Part shown: positions 15,896 to 26,437 of the stretch, one piece after another | Layout of the letters: each line of letters begins with the position of its first letter | How positions within the stretch are numbered: the stretch's first letter is position 1 | Source: Saccharibacillus endophyticus | Lineage (GTDB): Bacteria; Bacillota; Bacilli; Paenibacillales; Paenibacillaceae | Direction: 5' to 3' | DNA length: 64,000 nt | Assembly (NCBI RefSeq): GCF_013185185.1 | Contig: NZ_JAAZWE010000001.1 | Location: 806,001-870,000 of the forward strand | Made by a program: the position numbers and the translations under genes | Notes under the pieces: generated by a model | What the model was told of the DNA's origin: nothing | Database searches by the model: none | The model's input: only the letters and a program-made list of their open reading frames with translations

Positions 15896-17311
15896 ATGGA
15901 AACTTTACCCGGATTATCTCGCGGCATCCTGCCCGAAATCGCCGAGCACCCCGAAAAGGTCATTCAATTCGGCGGCGGCAACTTTATGCGGGCGTTCGTC
16001 GATTGGCAGCTTCAGAAAATGAACGATCAAGGCTTATTCGGCGGAAGCGCCGTTCTGGTGCAGGCGAACTCGCCCCGAACGGACCCGAACTTCGCGAAGC
16101 AGGACCATTTGTTCACGGTGCTGCTCAGCGGAATCGAAAACGGCGAGGTCGTCGATCGCGCGGAGATCGTATCCAGCATCCGCCGCTCCGTCAATCCTTA
16201 TCAGGATTACGCGGAATACCTGGCGCTCGCGGACAACGACCGGCTTTCGTTCATCGTCTCCAACACGACCGAAGCCGGCATCGTTTATCGTTCCGAAGAG
16301 CGGCCGGAAGAACGCGCGCCGTCCGGCTTTCCCGCCAAGCTGACCGCCCTGCTGCACCGCCGGTATATGCTCGGCAAGCCGGGCTTCACCGTCATTCCCT
16401 GCGAGCTGATCGACCGCAACGGCGAGAGGCTGCTGGAGATCGTCAACAAGCACGCCGACGATTGGAACCTGGGCAAGGCATTCACATCGTGGCTGAATAC
16501 GCAAAATACGTTCTGCTGCAGCATGGTCGACCGGATCGTGCCGGGTTTCCCGCACGGCCGCGAGCAGGAACTGGCCGCGAGGTTCGGCTATGCCGACAAA
16601 CTGGCCGTAACCGCCGAGCCGTACATGCTCTGGGTGATCGAAGGTCCGGAAAGCCTGCAAGACCAACTGCCGTTGGCCCGAGCCGGATTGAACGTGATTT
16701 TCACGCCCGACATGACGCCTTACCGCGAGCGTAAAGTCCATCTGCTGAACGGCCCGCATACGGCGATGGTGCCGCTCGGACTGCTGGCCGGACTGGAGAC
16801 CGTCGAAGACGTGATGAAGGACGAAGACTTTTACGCCTTTATCCGCTTGCTGATCGAACAGGAATTGATCCCTATGCTGCCTCTTCCGCTCGACGAGCTG
16901 GAGCCTTACGCGCAATCCGTGTTGGAGCGCTTCCGCAATCCGTCGATCCGCCATGAGCTTCGTTCGATCTCCCTCAACAGCATATCCAAATTCAAAGCGC
17001 GACTGCTGCCGATTTTGCTTCGTTTCGCCCGGGAACGCGGCGAGCTTCCGCCGAGAATCACGTCGGCTTTCGCCGCTCTGCTCTACAGCTATCGCGGAGA
17101 CAAAATACCGCCGCAGGACGAAGCTTCCGTGACGGCGATCTTCGATCGCGCTTGGTCCGATCCAAACCGCTTCGTTACCGATATTTTAAGCGAAACCTCG
17201 CTGTGGGGCGTCGATCTGAATAAGGTTCCGGAATTGGCGACGCGTCTGGAAAGCCATATTCGGGAGCTGGAATCTTCCGGCCCGCGCACCCTGCTGCATC
17301 AACTCGTATAG
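15896..17311 (+). CDS. uxaB: Tagaturonate reductase (altronate oxidoreductase)
   Basis: NAD-dependent reduction of D-tagaturonate to D-altronate, the second step of galacturonate catabolism. It is 471 residues, usual for UxaB, of the mannitol dehydrogenase superfamily. The N-terminal nucleotide-binding segment VIQFGGGNFMRAFVDWQ is at about residues 22-38, and the catalytic region KVHLLNGPHTAMVPLG carries the conserved Lys and His-Thr. The start is ATG 15896 behind AAAGGAG; earlier in-frame starts have no binding site. It is the first of three tightly packed uxa genes and lies 81 bases after the LacI gene. Confidence 0.93.
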   Translation: METLPGLSRGILPEIAEHPEKVIQFGGGNFMRAFVDWQLQKMNDQGLFGGSAVLVQANSPRTDPNFAKQDHLFTVLLSGIENGEVVDRAEIVSSIRRSVNPYQDYAEYLALADNDRLSFIVSNTTEAGIVYRSEERPEERAPSGFPAKLTALLHRRYMLGKPGFTVIPCELIDRNGERLLEIVNKHADDWNLGKAFTSWLNTQNTFCCSMVDRIVPGFPHGREQELAARFGYADKLAVTAEPYMLWVIEGPESLQDQLPLARAGLNVIFTPDMTPYRERKVHLLNGPHTAMVPLGLLAGLETVEDVMKDEDFYAFIRLLIEQELIPMLPLPLDELEPYAQSVLERFRNPSIRHELRSISLNSISKFKARLLPILLRFARERGELPPRITSAFAALLYSYRGDKIPPQDEASVTAIFDRAWSDPNRFVTDILSETSLWGVDLNKVPELATRLESHIRELESSGPRTLLHQLV

Positions 17312-17324
17312 GAGGAATCAAGAC

Positions 17325-18808
17325 ATGCGGACTTTGATGAAAATGAATCCCCGCGACAATGTCGCCGTCGCTTTGCGCCCTTTGTCAGGCGGCGAGCATC
17401 TGGATGCGGAAGGGACGGAAGTATCCAGTCTGAGCGATGTCCCGCAAGGTCATAAGATCGCGACCGCTTCGATCCCGGCAGGCGGCGTCGTAATGAAATA
17501 CGGAGCCCCGATCGGCTATGCCGCCGAAGACATTCCGGTCGGACAATGGATTCATACCCATAACATCAAGACTACGCTCGCGGGCGAAGAGGAATACCAC
17601 TATGAACCGGAACTGCACCCCGTCTCTTATCCGAACCGGGGACTGACTTTTGAAGGTTATCGTCGCGGCAGCGGAAAAGTCGGCATTCGCAACGATCTGT
17701 TCCTTGTCCCGACCGTCGGCTGCGTAAACGGCGTCGCCGAACTGATGGTTGCCGAATTCAAAGCCGTTCATCCCGATCTCGGTCCTTTCGACAATGTGAC
17801 GGTGCTGAAACATCCGTACGGCTGCTCCCAACTGGGCGATGATCACCGAATGACCCGCAGCATTCTGATGGACGCGGTCAACCATCCGAACGCAGGCGGC
17901 GTATTGGTATTCGGACTCGGCTGCGAAAACAATATCGTCGCCGAGTTCAAGCAGATGTTAGGCGACTTCGACGAATCCAGAGTCAAGTTTCTGGTTGCGC
18001 AGGAAGTCGGGGACGAAGTCGAAGCGGGACTGGAACTGCTTGAAGAGCTGCATCAAGCGGCTATTCGCGATAAACGCGAACCCGTGCCTTTGAGCGAGTT
18101 GAATGTCGGCTTGAAATGCGGCGGTTCCGACGGTTTCTCCGGCATCACCGCCAATCCGCTGCTCGGCGCTTTCTCGGACTTCCTGATCGGTCAAGGCGGC
18201 AGCACCATTTTAACCGAAGTTCCCGAGATGTTCGGCGCCGAAAAAATGCTGATGGCCCGTGCCGAAAACGAAGAAGTATTCGAAAATATCGTCTGGCTGA
18301 TCAACGATTTCAAACAGTATTTCCTGTCGCACGGCGAGACGGTGTACGAGAATCCGTCGCCGGGCAATAAAGCGGGAGGCATTAGCACGCTGGAAGACAA
18401 GTCGCTGGGCTGTACGCAAAAAGCAGGCACTTCGGCCGTTGTGGACGTGCTGAAATACGGCGAGAAGCTGCGCAAAAAAGGATTAAGCCTGCTGCAAGCG
18501 CCCGGTAACGACCTGGTCGCTTCTTCCGCGCTCGCGGCCTCGGATTGCCAACTGGTGCTGTTTACGACAGGACGCGGAACGCCGTTCGGCAGCTTCGTGC
18601 CTACGGTTAAAATCGCGACCAACAACGAACTGTTCGCCAAAAAAGGACACTGGATGGATTTCAACGCGGGACCGCTATTGGAACAGCCGATGGAAGAAAT
18701 TTTGGAGGCCTTTATCACTTATTTGATCGAAGTCGCCAGCGGACGCAAAACGCGGAACGAAGAAAATCAGGTGCGCGAACTGGCTATCTTTAAAACGGGG
18801 GTAACGCT

Positions 18809-18812
<4 letters not shown>
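17325..18812 (+). CDS. uxaA: Altronate dehydratase
   Basis: Dehydrates D-altronate to 2-keto-3-deoxy-D-gluconate (KDG). It has 495 residues, the expected full length: an N-terminal SAF-like domain (about 1-95) and the large catalytic domain beginning near GYRRGSGKVGIRNDLFLVPT. Conserved cysteines VGCVN, YGCSQLGDD, GLGCENN and LGCTQKAG are present, consistent with the iron-dependent family. GGAGGAATC precedes the ATG 13 bases after uxaB. The stop overlaps the uxaC start as ATGA, so the two are coupled. Confidence 0.94.
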
Positions 18813-20293
<1,481 letters not shown>

Positions 20294-20304
20294 AAATAGG
20301 ATAA

Positions 20305-20480
20305 GGTCCTGTTCGGGAGGGAAAGGCCTACGGGCGGCAGCGGGTTCATTTCGTTTCGGTCGCGTGTTGAAATCGAGAAAATAGATTGAAACTATAAATG
20401 GTTTTTCTCGATTTCAAAGGCGAACATTCCATTCCTTCACTGAAATGAACCCGCTGCCTGTTGGCCTTTCGTGAACAGAG
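20305..20480 (+). repeat. Dispersed palindromic intergenic element, copy B
   Basis: Outermost TCCTGTTCG pairs with CGTGAACAG. Next come AAAGGCC with GGCCTTT, and a long arm GGCGGCAGCGGGTTCATTTC (20333-20352) with GAAATGAACCCGCTGCC (20442-20458). The inner hairpin is GAAATCGAGAAA (20369-20380) with TTTCTCGATTTC (20404-20415). Unpaired strings GTTTCGGTCGCGTGTT (left) and AAAGGCGAAC ... CACT (right) match copy C. It begins 12 bases after the uxaC stop. Confidence 0.75.
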
Positions 20481-20533
20481 CTTATCTATTTTTTACTTTT
20501 TAGGGTAGTTAGGATAGATAAATAATGAAGTAT

Positions 20534-20565
20534 AACAAGCTGCGCTTGGGCGCGGCTTGTTTTAT
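20534..20565 (+). terminator. Hairpin terminator downstream of uxaC and repeat copy B
   Basis: AACAAGC-T-GCGC pairs with GCGC-G-GCTTGTT around a TTGG loop and is followed by TTTATTT. Confidence 0.6.
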
Positions 20566-20925
20566 TTGGGAAAAGATTTTTTCAAGAATGGAGATCCAAG
20601 GTAACTGGTTTCGCTCACAATTTGCACTACGCTGTTTCCATTGCGTTGCCGATTTGTCAATGTAGAGTTGAATAAGACGGCAAGTGATAGACTTAGATTA
20701 CATAAAAAGCAACCTAGAGCTGTTAGTTCGTCGATTTGAGGACGAATGAAATGTCTACATTGCTTAAAGATCAATCTGGCTGTAATTAGCAACAAAATGG
20801 CCTTTGTACGTTGCTTTCGAAGCACTGTAGCAAATCAGAGCAATTGTTTATCCATCATGGCCGATGAGTTGGATTACATAGAACTTACTCCTCCCTTAAA
20901 CCCTACCCGTTTGATTCTTTGAAAC
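20566..20925. other. AT-rich stretch without a convincing gene
   Basis: This stretch is visibly poorer in G+C than its surroundings and its codon use is unlike the flanking genes. The longest frame (20562-20825, minus, 87 codons) has no ribosome binding site and no family resemblance that I recognise. It is bracketed by repeat copies B and C. It may be a remnant of acquired DNA; I see no transposase motif or target duplication. Confidence 0.4.
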
Positions 20926-21097
20926 TCCTGTCAGGAAACAAAGCGCTTAGCGGAGGGAGAAATTCAGTGTAGAAGCGTTAGCGTTCGCCTTTGCATTTGG
21001 GAAGCTTCCTATAAAAATTCCAATCCAGCTTCCCAAATGCAACACGCGATCGAAACGAATTTCTCCCGCAGCGCCCCCGCTTCTTTCACGAACAGGA
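20926..21097 (-). repeat. Dispersed palindromic intergenic element, copy C (inverted orientation)
   Basis: TCCTGT (20926-20931) pairs with ACAGGA (21092-21097). GGGAGAAATTC (20955-20965) pairs with GAATTTCTCCC (21057-21067). An inner perfect 14-base stem GCATTTGGGAAGCT (20993-21006) pairs with AGCTTCCCAAATGC (21027-21040). On the minus strand the unpaired strings GTTTCGATCGCGTGTT and AAAGGCGAAC ... CACTGAA match copy B, although the stems have different sequence. Confidence 0.75.
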
Positions 21098-21118
21098 TTT
21101 TCCCCAGAATCAACAAAT

Positions 21119-22000
21119 TCATATCCGAAAAACAGAATGCCGCCGCCGATACTCCCCCGGAGTCAGCATCGTCTCCCTTTTAAACAATCGGGAGAAATAA
21201 TTGGCGTCCCGGAACCCGCACTGCTCGCCGATTTCCGTAAGCGGATCATCCGAGTGCGCCAGCAGCCGCTTGGCGCGTTCGATCTGCAAATGGTGCCGAT
21301 AAGCCAGCGGGCTCATTCCGGTATATTGCTTCAAACAGCGGGATAGATAATCGAAATGATAATGCAGATCCTGCTCCATTTGCTCGGAATTGAACGGAAG
21401 CTCCAGCGTACGCTCTAAGTAAGCTGCGCATTCTTCTCCCAGTTGATCCGCACGAGAGCGCACTTGAGACACGGTAAGTTCTTTTTGCAGTTCAAGCAGA
21501 AGCTGGCCGAATAAGACATGCAGTTCGTAAGAACGTGCCCGCGTCGGCGTTTCGTACAGACGCAGCATCCGATCCAGCAAAGGCCGCAGCGACGCAAGAT
21601 CGATTTTGCCGAATTTGGGAATGCGGACAACGCCGGGGCTTGGAACGGTTTCCTGACTGGATCTCGGCGGCAAAGGTTGGCCCGGTGCCGAGTCTTCATG
21701 CAGTTGCGGCTTAGGCTCACTCGGAGTCGCATGCCGAAAATGAATCCAATACACTTCCGTATCGACCTCGGTCGGACGGTAGCCGCTATGACGCAAGCCT
21801 TCCTCCAACACCAACATCTCTTCCTGCCCGATCTCGTACCGCTCTCCCTCCTCTTCCATATACAAAGCGCCCGATCCGCAGATAATCAGATCATACGCCC
21901 CGAACACTCGCTCGGCGTGCATCATGCCCTGCCGCCAAATGCCATGTCCGATTGCAGCAATTTGCGGAAAAGGCGGCATAACAAATTCCATCGTTCGCAT
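21119..22000 (-). CDS. AraC family transcriptional regulator
   Basis: A 293-residue regulator: an N-terminal cupin-type sensor (about 10-100; AYDLIICGSGALYMEEEGERYEIG region), a linker rich in Pro and Ser (about 100-125), and a C-terminal double helix-turn-helix (about 190-290) ending LTEIGEQCGFRDANYFSRLF plus the TPGEYRRRH tail. I choose ATG 22000 because AAAGGAGA lies at good distance; an ATG at 22024 is upstream of that site. It is divergent from the GH151-like gene across about 220 bases and is the likely regulator of it. Confidence 0.9.
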   Translation of the reverse strand: MRTMEFVMPPFPQIAAIGHGIWRQGMMHAERVFGAYDLIICGSGALYMEEEGERYEIGQEEMLVLEEGLRHSGYRPTEVDTEVYWIHFRHATPSEPKPQLHEDSAPGQPLPPRSSQETVPSPGVVRIPKFGKIDLASLRPLLDRMLRLYETPTRARSYELHVLFGQLLLELQKELTVSQVRSRADQLGEECAAYLERTLELPFNSEQMEQDLHYHFDYLSRCLKQYTGMSPLAYRHHLQIERAKRLLAHSDDPLTEIGEQCGFRDANYFSRLFKRETMLTPGEYRRRHSVFRI

Positions 22001-22178
22001 AATCTCATTCTCCTTTTCGATCATCGGTTAAGCACTCTGCTCCATCCGGTCGAGCGGCATTTTCCGATCTTGCTCTTACTTCCTGCTTGCCGTTCTTTTC
22101 CTTCATGATGTAGAAATTGTACGATACGTAGTCGATATTGTCAGCTTCTTTAAGCCTGAATATCCGTTAGAGTGGTAG

Positions 22179-22192
22179 ATATCGTACGATAT
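22179..22192. promoter_or_regulatory. Palindrome ATATCGTACGATAT before the GH151-like gene
   Basis: A perfect 14-base palindrome 26 bases before the ATG at 22219, with a related partial copy (ATTGTACGATAC) at about 22116-22127. It is placed like an operator. Perfect palindromes are less typical for AraC proteins, so the cognate factor may be encoded elsewhere. Confidence 0.5.
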
Positions 22193-22218
22193 TCTAGTCA
22201 ATCAGGGAGGAACATGGA

Positions 22219-24210
22219 ATGCGATTCCGGCAGGTTCATCTGGATTTTCACACGTCAGAAGCAATCGGGGACATCGGGCAACGCTTTTCAAAAAAGCAAT
22301 TCCAGGACATGCTGAAGCTCGGTCATGTAGATTCGATTACCGTCTTTTCCAAATGTCATCACGGTTGGGCCTATCACCCGTCCGAAGCGAACGAGATTCA
22401 TCCGAATTTGTCGTTTGACCTGCTGCGTGCACAAATCGAAGCGGCGCATGAGATCGGGGTAAAAACGCCGGTTTATTTGTCTGCGGGATTGGATGAAAAG
22501 CTGGCTCGACGACATCCCGAATGGCTGATCCGCGACAAACAGGAACGAACCAACTGGGCCTCGGACTTTATGGAACCGGGTTATCATCAATTTTGCATGA
22601 ACACGCCTTACTTGGAAATGCTGGCGGCTCAGGTACGCGAGGTCGCAGAACGGTATGACGCGGACGGCATTTTCCTGGATATCGTCGGCGTACGCGAATG
22701 CTACTGCCAATCCTGCGTGGCGGAGATTCGCAAACGCGGCTCGGATCCCCGGAATACGACGGACATGCAGCAGCTCTGGGAAGAAACGTACCTGAAATAC
22801 GGAGCCGCGATGGAGGAAGCCGTTCATGCTTTGAAGCCTGATCTTCCGCTTTTCCACAATAACGGACATATTCGGCGCGGACGGCGCGATCTGGCTGCGC
22901 TCAATACGCATTTGGAGCTGGAATCGCTGCCGACGGGCGGCTGGGGATATGATCACTTCCCGCTGTCGGCGCGTTATGCGCAGGGACTCGGGATGGAAGT
23001 GCTCGGCATGACGGGAAAATTTCATCAGTCCTGGGGCGAGTTCGGCGGCTTCAAGCATCCTAACGCCTTGCGTTACGAAGCGGCACTGAGTCTGGCCAAC
23101 GGCGCAGGCTGTTCGGTCGGCGATCAGCTGCATCCGTTGGGCGAAATGGACCCGGCCACGTATGCGTTGATCGGAGAAGCGTATGCGGAAGTCGAGGCAA
23201 AAGAAGAATGGTGTCGCGAAACCGTGTCGGTGGCGGATATCGCATTAGTATCGGCAGAAGCTGCGGCAGCCGATTTCGCCGATCAAACACTGAACCTCAA
23301 AGCGATTGCGGCAGCCGATACCGGAGCAGTGCGCATTTTGCTTGAAGGACACTATCTGTTCGATGTCGTCGATCTTGAAAGCGATTGGCTTCGCTATAAG
23401 GTCGTGATCCTGCCGGACTGCATCGGAATTACGCCCGAGCTGCACGGCAAACTTAATGAATTCACGGCAAAAGGCGGCAAGATTTTGGCTACGGGACGGT
23501 CGGGAATGCTTCCGGACGAATCGGCTTTTGCTTTAAAACTCGGCGCAAAGTGGTTGGGAGCCTCTTCTTTTAACCCGACTTACACTCGACCTGATTTTGA
23601 ACTTCCGGCACTTCGCCTTGCATCGTTTATTGTTTACGCGGATGCTTACGAGATTGATTTAGCACCCGGAGATCGGCTGCTGGGCAATCGGCAAAACCCG
23701 TATTTTAACCGCGACCTGTTCACCTTCAGTTCTCACCGACACGCTCCGTCCGATCTGCAAGATGCGGGAGCGGGTATTACCGAAGGGGCGGACGGCATCT
23801 ATGCAGCATGGAATTTGTTCGCCGACTACGCCGAGTATGGCAGCCTGCCGGTCAAACAAATCCTGCTGCATCTGCTGGATCGATTGTTGGAGTCGGCGGC
23901 AGGAGAACGCACACTGCGCGTCGATCTGCCCGCGCAAGGCGTCGCTACGCTTCAGGAGCAGCCTGCGGCAAATCGCCGGGTGCTCCATCTGCTCTATGCC
24001 CCTCCCGTTCGTCGCGGCAAGGATACCGAAGTGATCGAGGATCTGCCGCTCGTAAAATCGACGGATGTTCGATTGGCCGAGCAGTATCCGGTACGTGAAC
24101 TGTATCTGGCTCCAGAGCGACAGTCTCTTCCGTTCGTACAGGAAAACGGGCAGATTCGCTTTACGGTGCCGGAGTGGTCTTGTCACCAGATGGTGGTTAT
24201 CGAATTTTAG
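22219..24210 (+). CDS. GH151-like glycoside hydrolase (putative alpha-L-fucosidase) with beta-galactosidase-trimerisation-type domain
   Basis: A 663-residue cytosolic protein. The N-terminal TIM barrel (about 1-340) carries the conserved segments MRFRQVHLDFHTSE, HVDSITVFSKCHHGWAYHP, PVYLSAGLDE, HPEWL, DGIFLDIVG followed by the CYCQSC pair, and LFHNNGH. The middle (about 345-540) resembles the trimerisation domain of GH42 enzymes (WLRYKVVILPDC, FTAKGGKILATG). I associate this arrangement with GH151 alpha-L-fucosidases described from Paenibacillus, but GH29/GH42 relatives cannot be excluded without alignment. GGGAGGAAC precedes the ATG. A divergent AraC gene and a palindromic site lie upstream. 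Confidence 0.7.
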   Translation: MRFRQVHLDFHTSEAIGDIGQRFSKKQFQDMLKLGHVDSITVFSKCHHGWAYHPSEANEIHPNLSFDLLRAQIEAAHEIGVKTPVYLSAGLDEKLARRHPEWLIRDKQERTNWASDFMEPGYHQFCMNTPYLEMLAAQVREVAERYDADGIFLDIVGVRECYCQSCVAEIRKRGSDPRNTTDMQQLWEETYLKYGAAMEEAVHALKPDLPLFHNNGHIRRGRRDLAALNTHLELESLPTGGWGYDHFPLSARYAQGLGMEVLGMTGKFHQSWGEFGGFKHPNALRYEAALSLANGAGCSVGDQLHPLGEMDPATYALIGEAYAEVEAKEEWCRETVSVADIALVSAEAAAADFADQTLNLKAIAAADTGAVRILLEGHYLFDVVDLESDWLRYKVVILPDCIGITPELHGKLNEFTAKGGKILATGRSGMLPDESAFALKLGAKWLGASSFNPTYTRPDFELPALRLASFIVYADAYEIDLAPGDRLLGNRQNPYFNRDLFTFSSHRHAPSDLQDAGAGITEGADGIYAAWNLFADYAEYGSLPVKQILLHLLDRLLESAAGERTLRVDLPAQGVATLQEQPAANRRVLHLLYAPPVRRGKDTEVIEDLPLVKSTDVRLAEQYPVRELYLAPERQSLPFVQENGQIRFTVPEWSCHQMVVIEF

Positions 24211-24246
24211 AGGATCGCATTCACTCGATTACGCATCCCTATCTGA

Positions 24247-24513
24247 TCTGCCGCGACTGATTCTGCAACCTTTATTAATCTGGGAGAAGTCCCGCTCCAA
24301 TACGTATTCGGGAGTTCCAGTTGTCCGAATCATATTAGCATGCGTATTACTCACGACACCTTGGGCGAGTCGGTTGGTCTGAACGATGCACCGCCCGCTA
24401 CCTATCGCGTCGAATTTAAAATGTCGAACGCAGGCGAAGAATTTTTTACGACAGAAAAGCCGCAGCCCGAAGAAAAGTTTGCCGGTTCCTCATTCCCTAT
24501 CCGTATTCGTTAG
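24247..24513 (+). pseudogene. Possible gene remnant after the GH151-like gene
   Basis: The frame is open for 88 codons and reads like a real protein (for example FINLGEVPLQYVFGSSSCPN, then ATYRVEFKMSNAGEEF), ending at TAG 24513. There is no ribosome binding site and the first ATG (24340) leaves only 57 residues. No family is recognised. The likeliest reading is the C-terminal end of a truncated gene; a short functional protein is possible but unsupported. Confidence 0.3.
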
Positions 24514-24536
24514 CGTGCTGCTCCGATGCTGCGAAC

Positions 24537-24585
24537 GAAAAAAAAAAAAACCGCTCCCCGCCGAACGGCGGAAAAGCGGTTTTTC
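24537..24585. terminator. Bidirectional terminator between the remnant and the NCS1 permease
   Basis: ACCGCT pairs with AGCGGT, with an inner CCGCCG/CGGCGG stem and a GAA-type loop. A long run of A residues on the left serves the minus strand and TTTTT on the right serves the plus strand. Confidence 0.85.
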
Positions 24586-24617
24586 GTTTGATTCGTCATG
24601 CAACGAATAGCCGGGAA

Positions 24618-26024
24618 TCAGTTCGAAGTCGTATCGTAAATGGTTCCTTTTTTGAACGAAGATCCTTTGAAAGCGAACTTGCTCAGCAGCAGATACGCGA
24701 TACCTGCCGTAACGAAACCGATGATCCAGCCGATGTCCACAAGCAGGAAGGCCGCGCCCGCTCCGATGAGCATGGCGAGAATCGCGCTCGGGTTGTATCC
24801 TTTGAATGCGCCGTCTTCCCGATACAGCTCGGCAGCATCCACCTTTTGTTTGCGCAGAATGTAGTATTCCACCAACAGGATGGCTACGATCGGACCCAGG
24901 AAAGCGGAGTAGATCAAGATAAACGTGTTCAAGCCTTTGGCCGAGGAGTCTTGCACAAGCACCCATGGGAAGGAGCAAAGCGCAAGCAGACCGGTGATCA
25001 CGACCGAAGCTTTATACTTCAATTTGGTCACGAGCGAGATGACGTAAGCCGGCGGTACGATGTTGGCTACCATGTTTACCGCTACGGCGCCGATAACGAT
25101 GAAGGCCGATACCGCTACCGTGATGTAAGGGTTGTCGACGATAACCGCGAAGGCTTTAACCGGGTTGGAGATGCCTGTAGCCGCTGCCATCATGGCACCG
25201 ATCGTCAGAACGAAGCCGTAAGCGATAATGATCGGCACGAAGTACAGCGCGCTGCGCTTCTTGTCGCTGATGCCGGACTTGAGCTCGCGGGAGTAATCGG
25301 CGGCGCTCAGGAAGATCGCGGCATAGTTGCCGAGGAATACCATGATGAAGGCGAAGAACGGAAGTCCCCATGTGCCCTGCGCGTTTACCCATACGTTCGT
25401 GATATCTTCGCTGTGTTGCGTAAGCAGCAGGCCGAAGACGTAAACGAGCGCGAGCATGATCACGACCGAGGCAAGCGTTTCCACCCATTTAATCGCATGG
25501 AATCCGTACAGCGACAACACGATCTGTACAGCCTGCAAAATGACGAAACATATGGCAACGTTATCGAACGAACCGCCGCTAAGCACTTTGACGATTTCAT
25601 TCAACGCGGTACCTCCGACCCAGCTCTGGAAGCCGTACCAGACGATGGCGGGTACGCCGCGCAGGAACGAGGAGATGACCGAGCCTTTGATGCCGAACGA
25701 CATGCGCAGTTGAACCACGTAAGGAATACCTGTACGGTAACCGAACCGATCGTTAAGCGCAAAGATTACCGAGATGATGCCGATTGCCAAAATTGCGGCA
25801 ACGAAGGTTTGAAGCGCATTCAATGTGGCTACGCCTACGGCGATCAAGCTTGCCCCGAGCGTCATGTTCCCGAGATTGACGCCGTCCCCGATCCACATGA
25901 ACATATACGCTACTGGACCAACCGTTCTTTCATTGTCCCGCTTCGGATTCAGGGATTCGTCCAAGTTGCTCACTTCCTGCAATTGCGTGCCCTCCGCTGA
26001 TTGCCCCGCCAAATTCGTAGACAT
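24618..26024 (-). CDS. NCS1 family nucleobase/allantoin permease (PucI-like)
   Basis: A 468-residue integral membrane protein with about 12 hydrophobic segments, a proton or sodium symporter for purine-related compounds. The NCS1 signatures are visible: NERTVGPVAYMFMWIGDGVN in the first segment and GNYAAIFLSAADYSREL in the middle. B. subtilis PucI is the closest named relative I can suggest given the pucG and pucR neighbours; a cytosine or uracil permease is the alternative. GAGGGAGTG precedes the ATG. It follows pucG on the same strand after a 413-base spacer containing a terminator, so it may have its own promoter. Confidence 0.85.
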   Translation of the reverse strand: MSTNLAGQSAEGTQLQEVSNLDESLNPKRDNERTVGPVAYMFMWIGDGVNLGNMTLGASLIAVGVATLNALQTFVAAILAIGIISVIFALNDRFGYRTGIPYVVQLRMSFGIKGSVISSFLRGVPAIVWYGFQSWVGGTALNEIVKVLSGGSFDNVAICFVILQAVQIVLSLYGFHAIKWVETLASVVIMLALVYVFGLLLTQHSEDITNVWVNAQGTWGLPFFAFIMVFLGNYAAIFLSAADYSRELKSGISDKKRSALYFVPIIIAYGFVLTIGAMMAAATGISNPVKAFAVIVDNPYITVAVSAFIVIGAVAVNMVANIVPPAYVISLVTKLKYKASVVITGLLALCSFPWVLVQDSSAKGLNTFILIYSAFLGPIVAILLVEYYILRKQKVDAAELYREDGAFKGYNPSAILAMLIGAGAAFLLVDIGWIIGFVTAGIAYLLLSKFAFKGSSFKKGTIYDTTSN

Positions 26025-26437
26025 ATTCGCTCACTCCCTCTTTTTGGTTGCCTTTATCGATCCGTGGTTACGGATGAATCGGAAGTCCAGTAAGATAACA
26101 TTACTTTTCTATGTAATGTATTCTTACCCCTTGCTTTATGCTTCTTATTTTATCAGCTTGACGCGGCAATTCATTAGCAAAAACGTAAATTATGAATCTG
26201 TTCGCTGTCGATATTGAACAAAAAAAGTTTACACCCTTCTTACAATCCATTTAACTCTTTGTTTGGATTCTTGCCAAGCACTTCTTGACGATAAAAACGG
26301 GGTGAAGATTCGCCTTTCGTTTAAAACTTCTCCGCAGTATCGCGAGAAAGCGAAAGTTCAAAAAAAGGCGTATCTCGAAAACTTGCGCAAAAGGACTCCG
26401 GAAAGGCTCGGAATCCTTTTCTCGCGGCGCAACCTTT
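26025..26437 (-). promoter_or_regulatory. Permease leader/promoter region with two inverted repeats
   Basis: A 413-base spacer between pucG and the permease gene. It holds the inverted repeat ACATTAC-N8-GTAATGT (26098-26119) and a small hairpin ATCCGT-GGTT-ACGGAT (26060-26075) in the presumed leader. It is AT-rich, as expected for a promoter region. No RNA family is recognised. Confidence 0.4.
26389..26420 (-). terminator. Terminator of pucG
   Basis: On the minus strand AAAAGGATTCCG pairs with CGGAGTCCTTTT around an eight-base loop; the T run is part of the 3' arm. Confidence 0.6.

Noticed and set aside
20562..20825. An 87-codon minus-strand gene in the AT-rich patch
   Set aside because: No ribosome site, no recognisable family and it ends in a terminator stem; kept only as a note in the patch description.
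24588..26000. Open frame of 470 codons on the plus strand
   Set aside because: Antisense to the NCS1 permease; the composition (Asp, Arg, Gln, His) is that of a reversed membrane protein gene.
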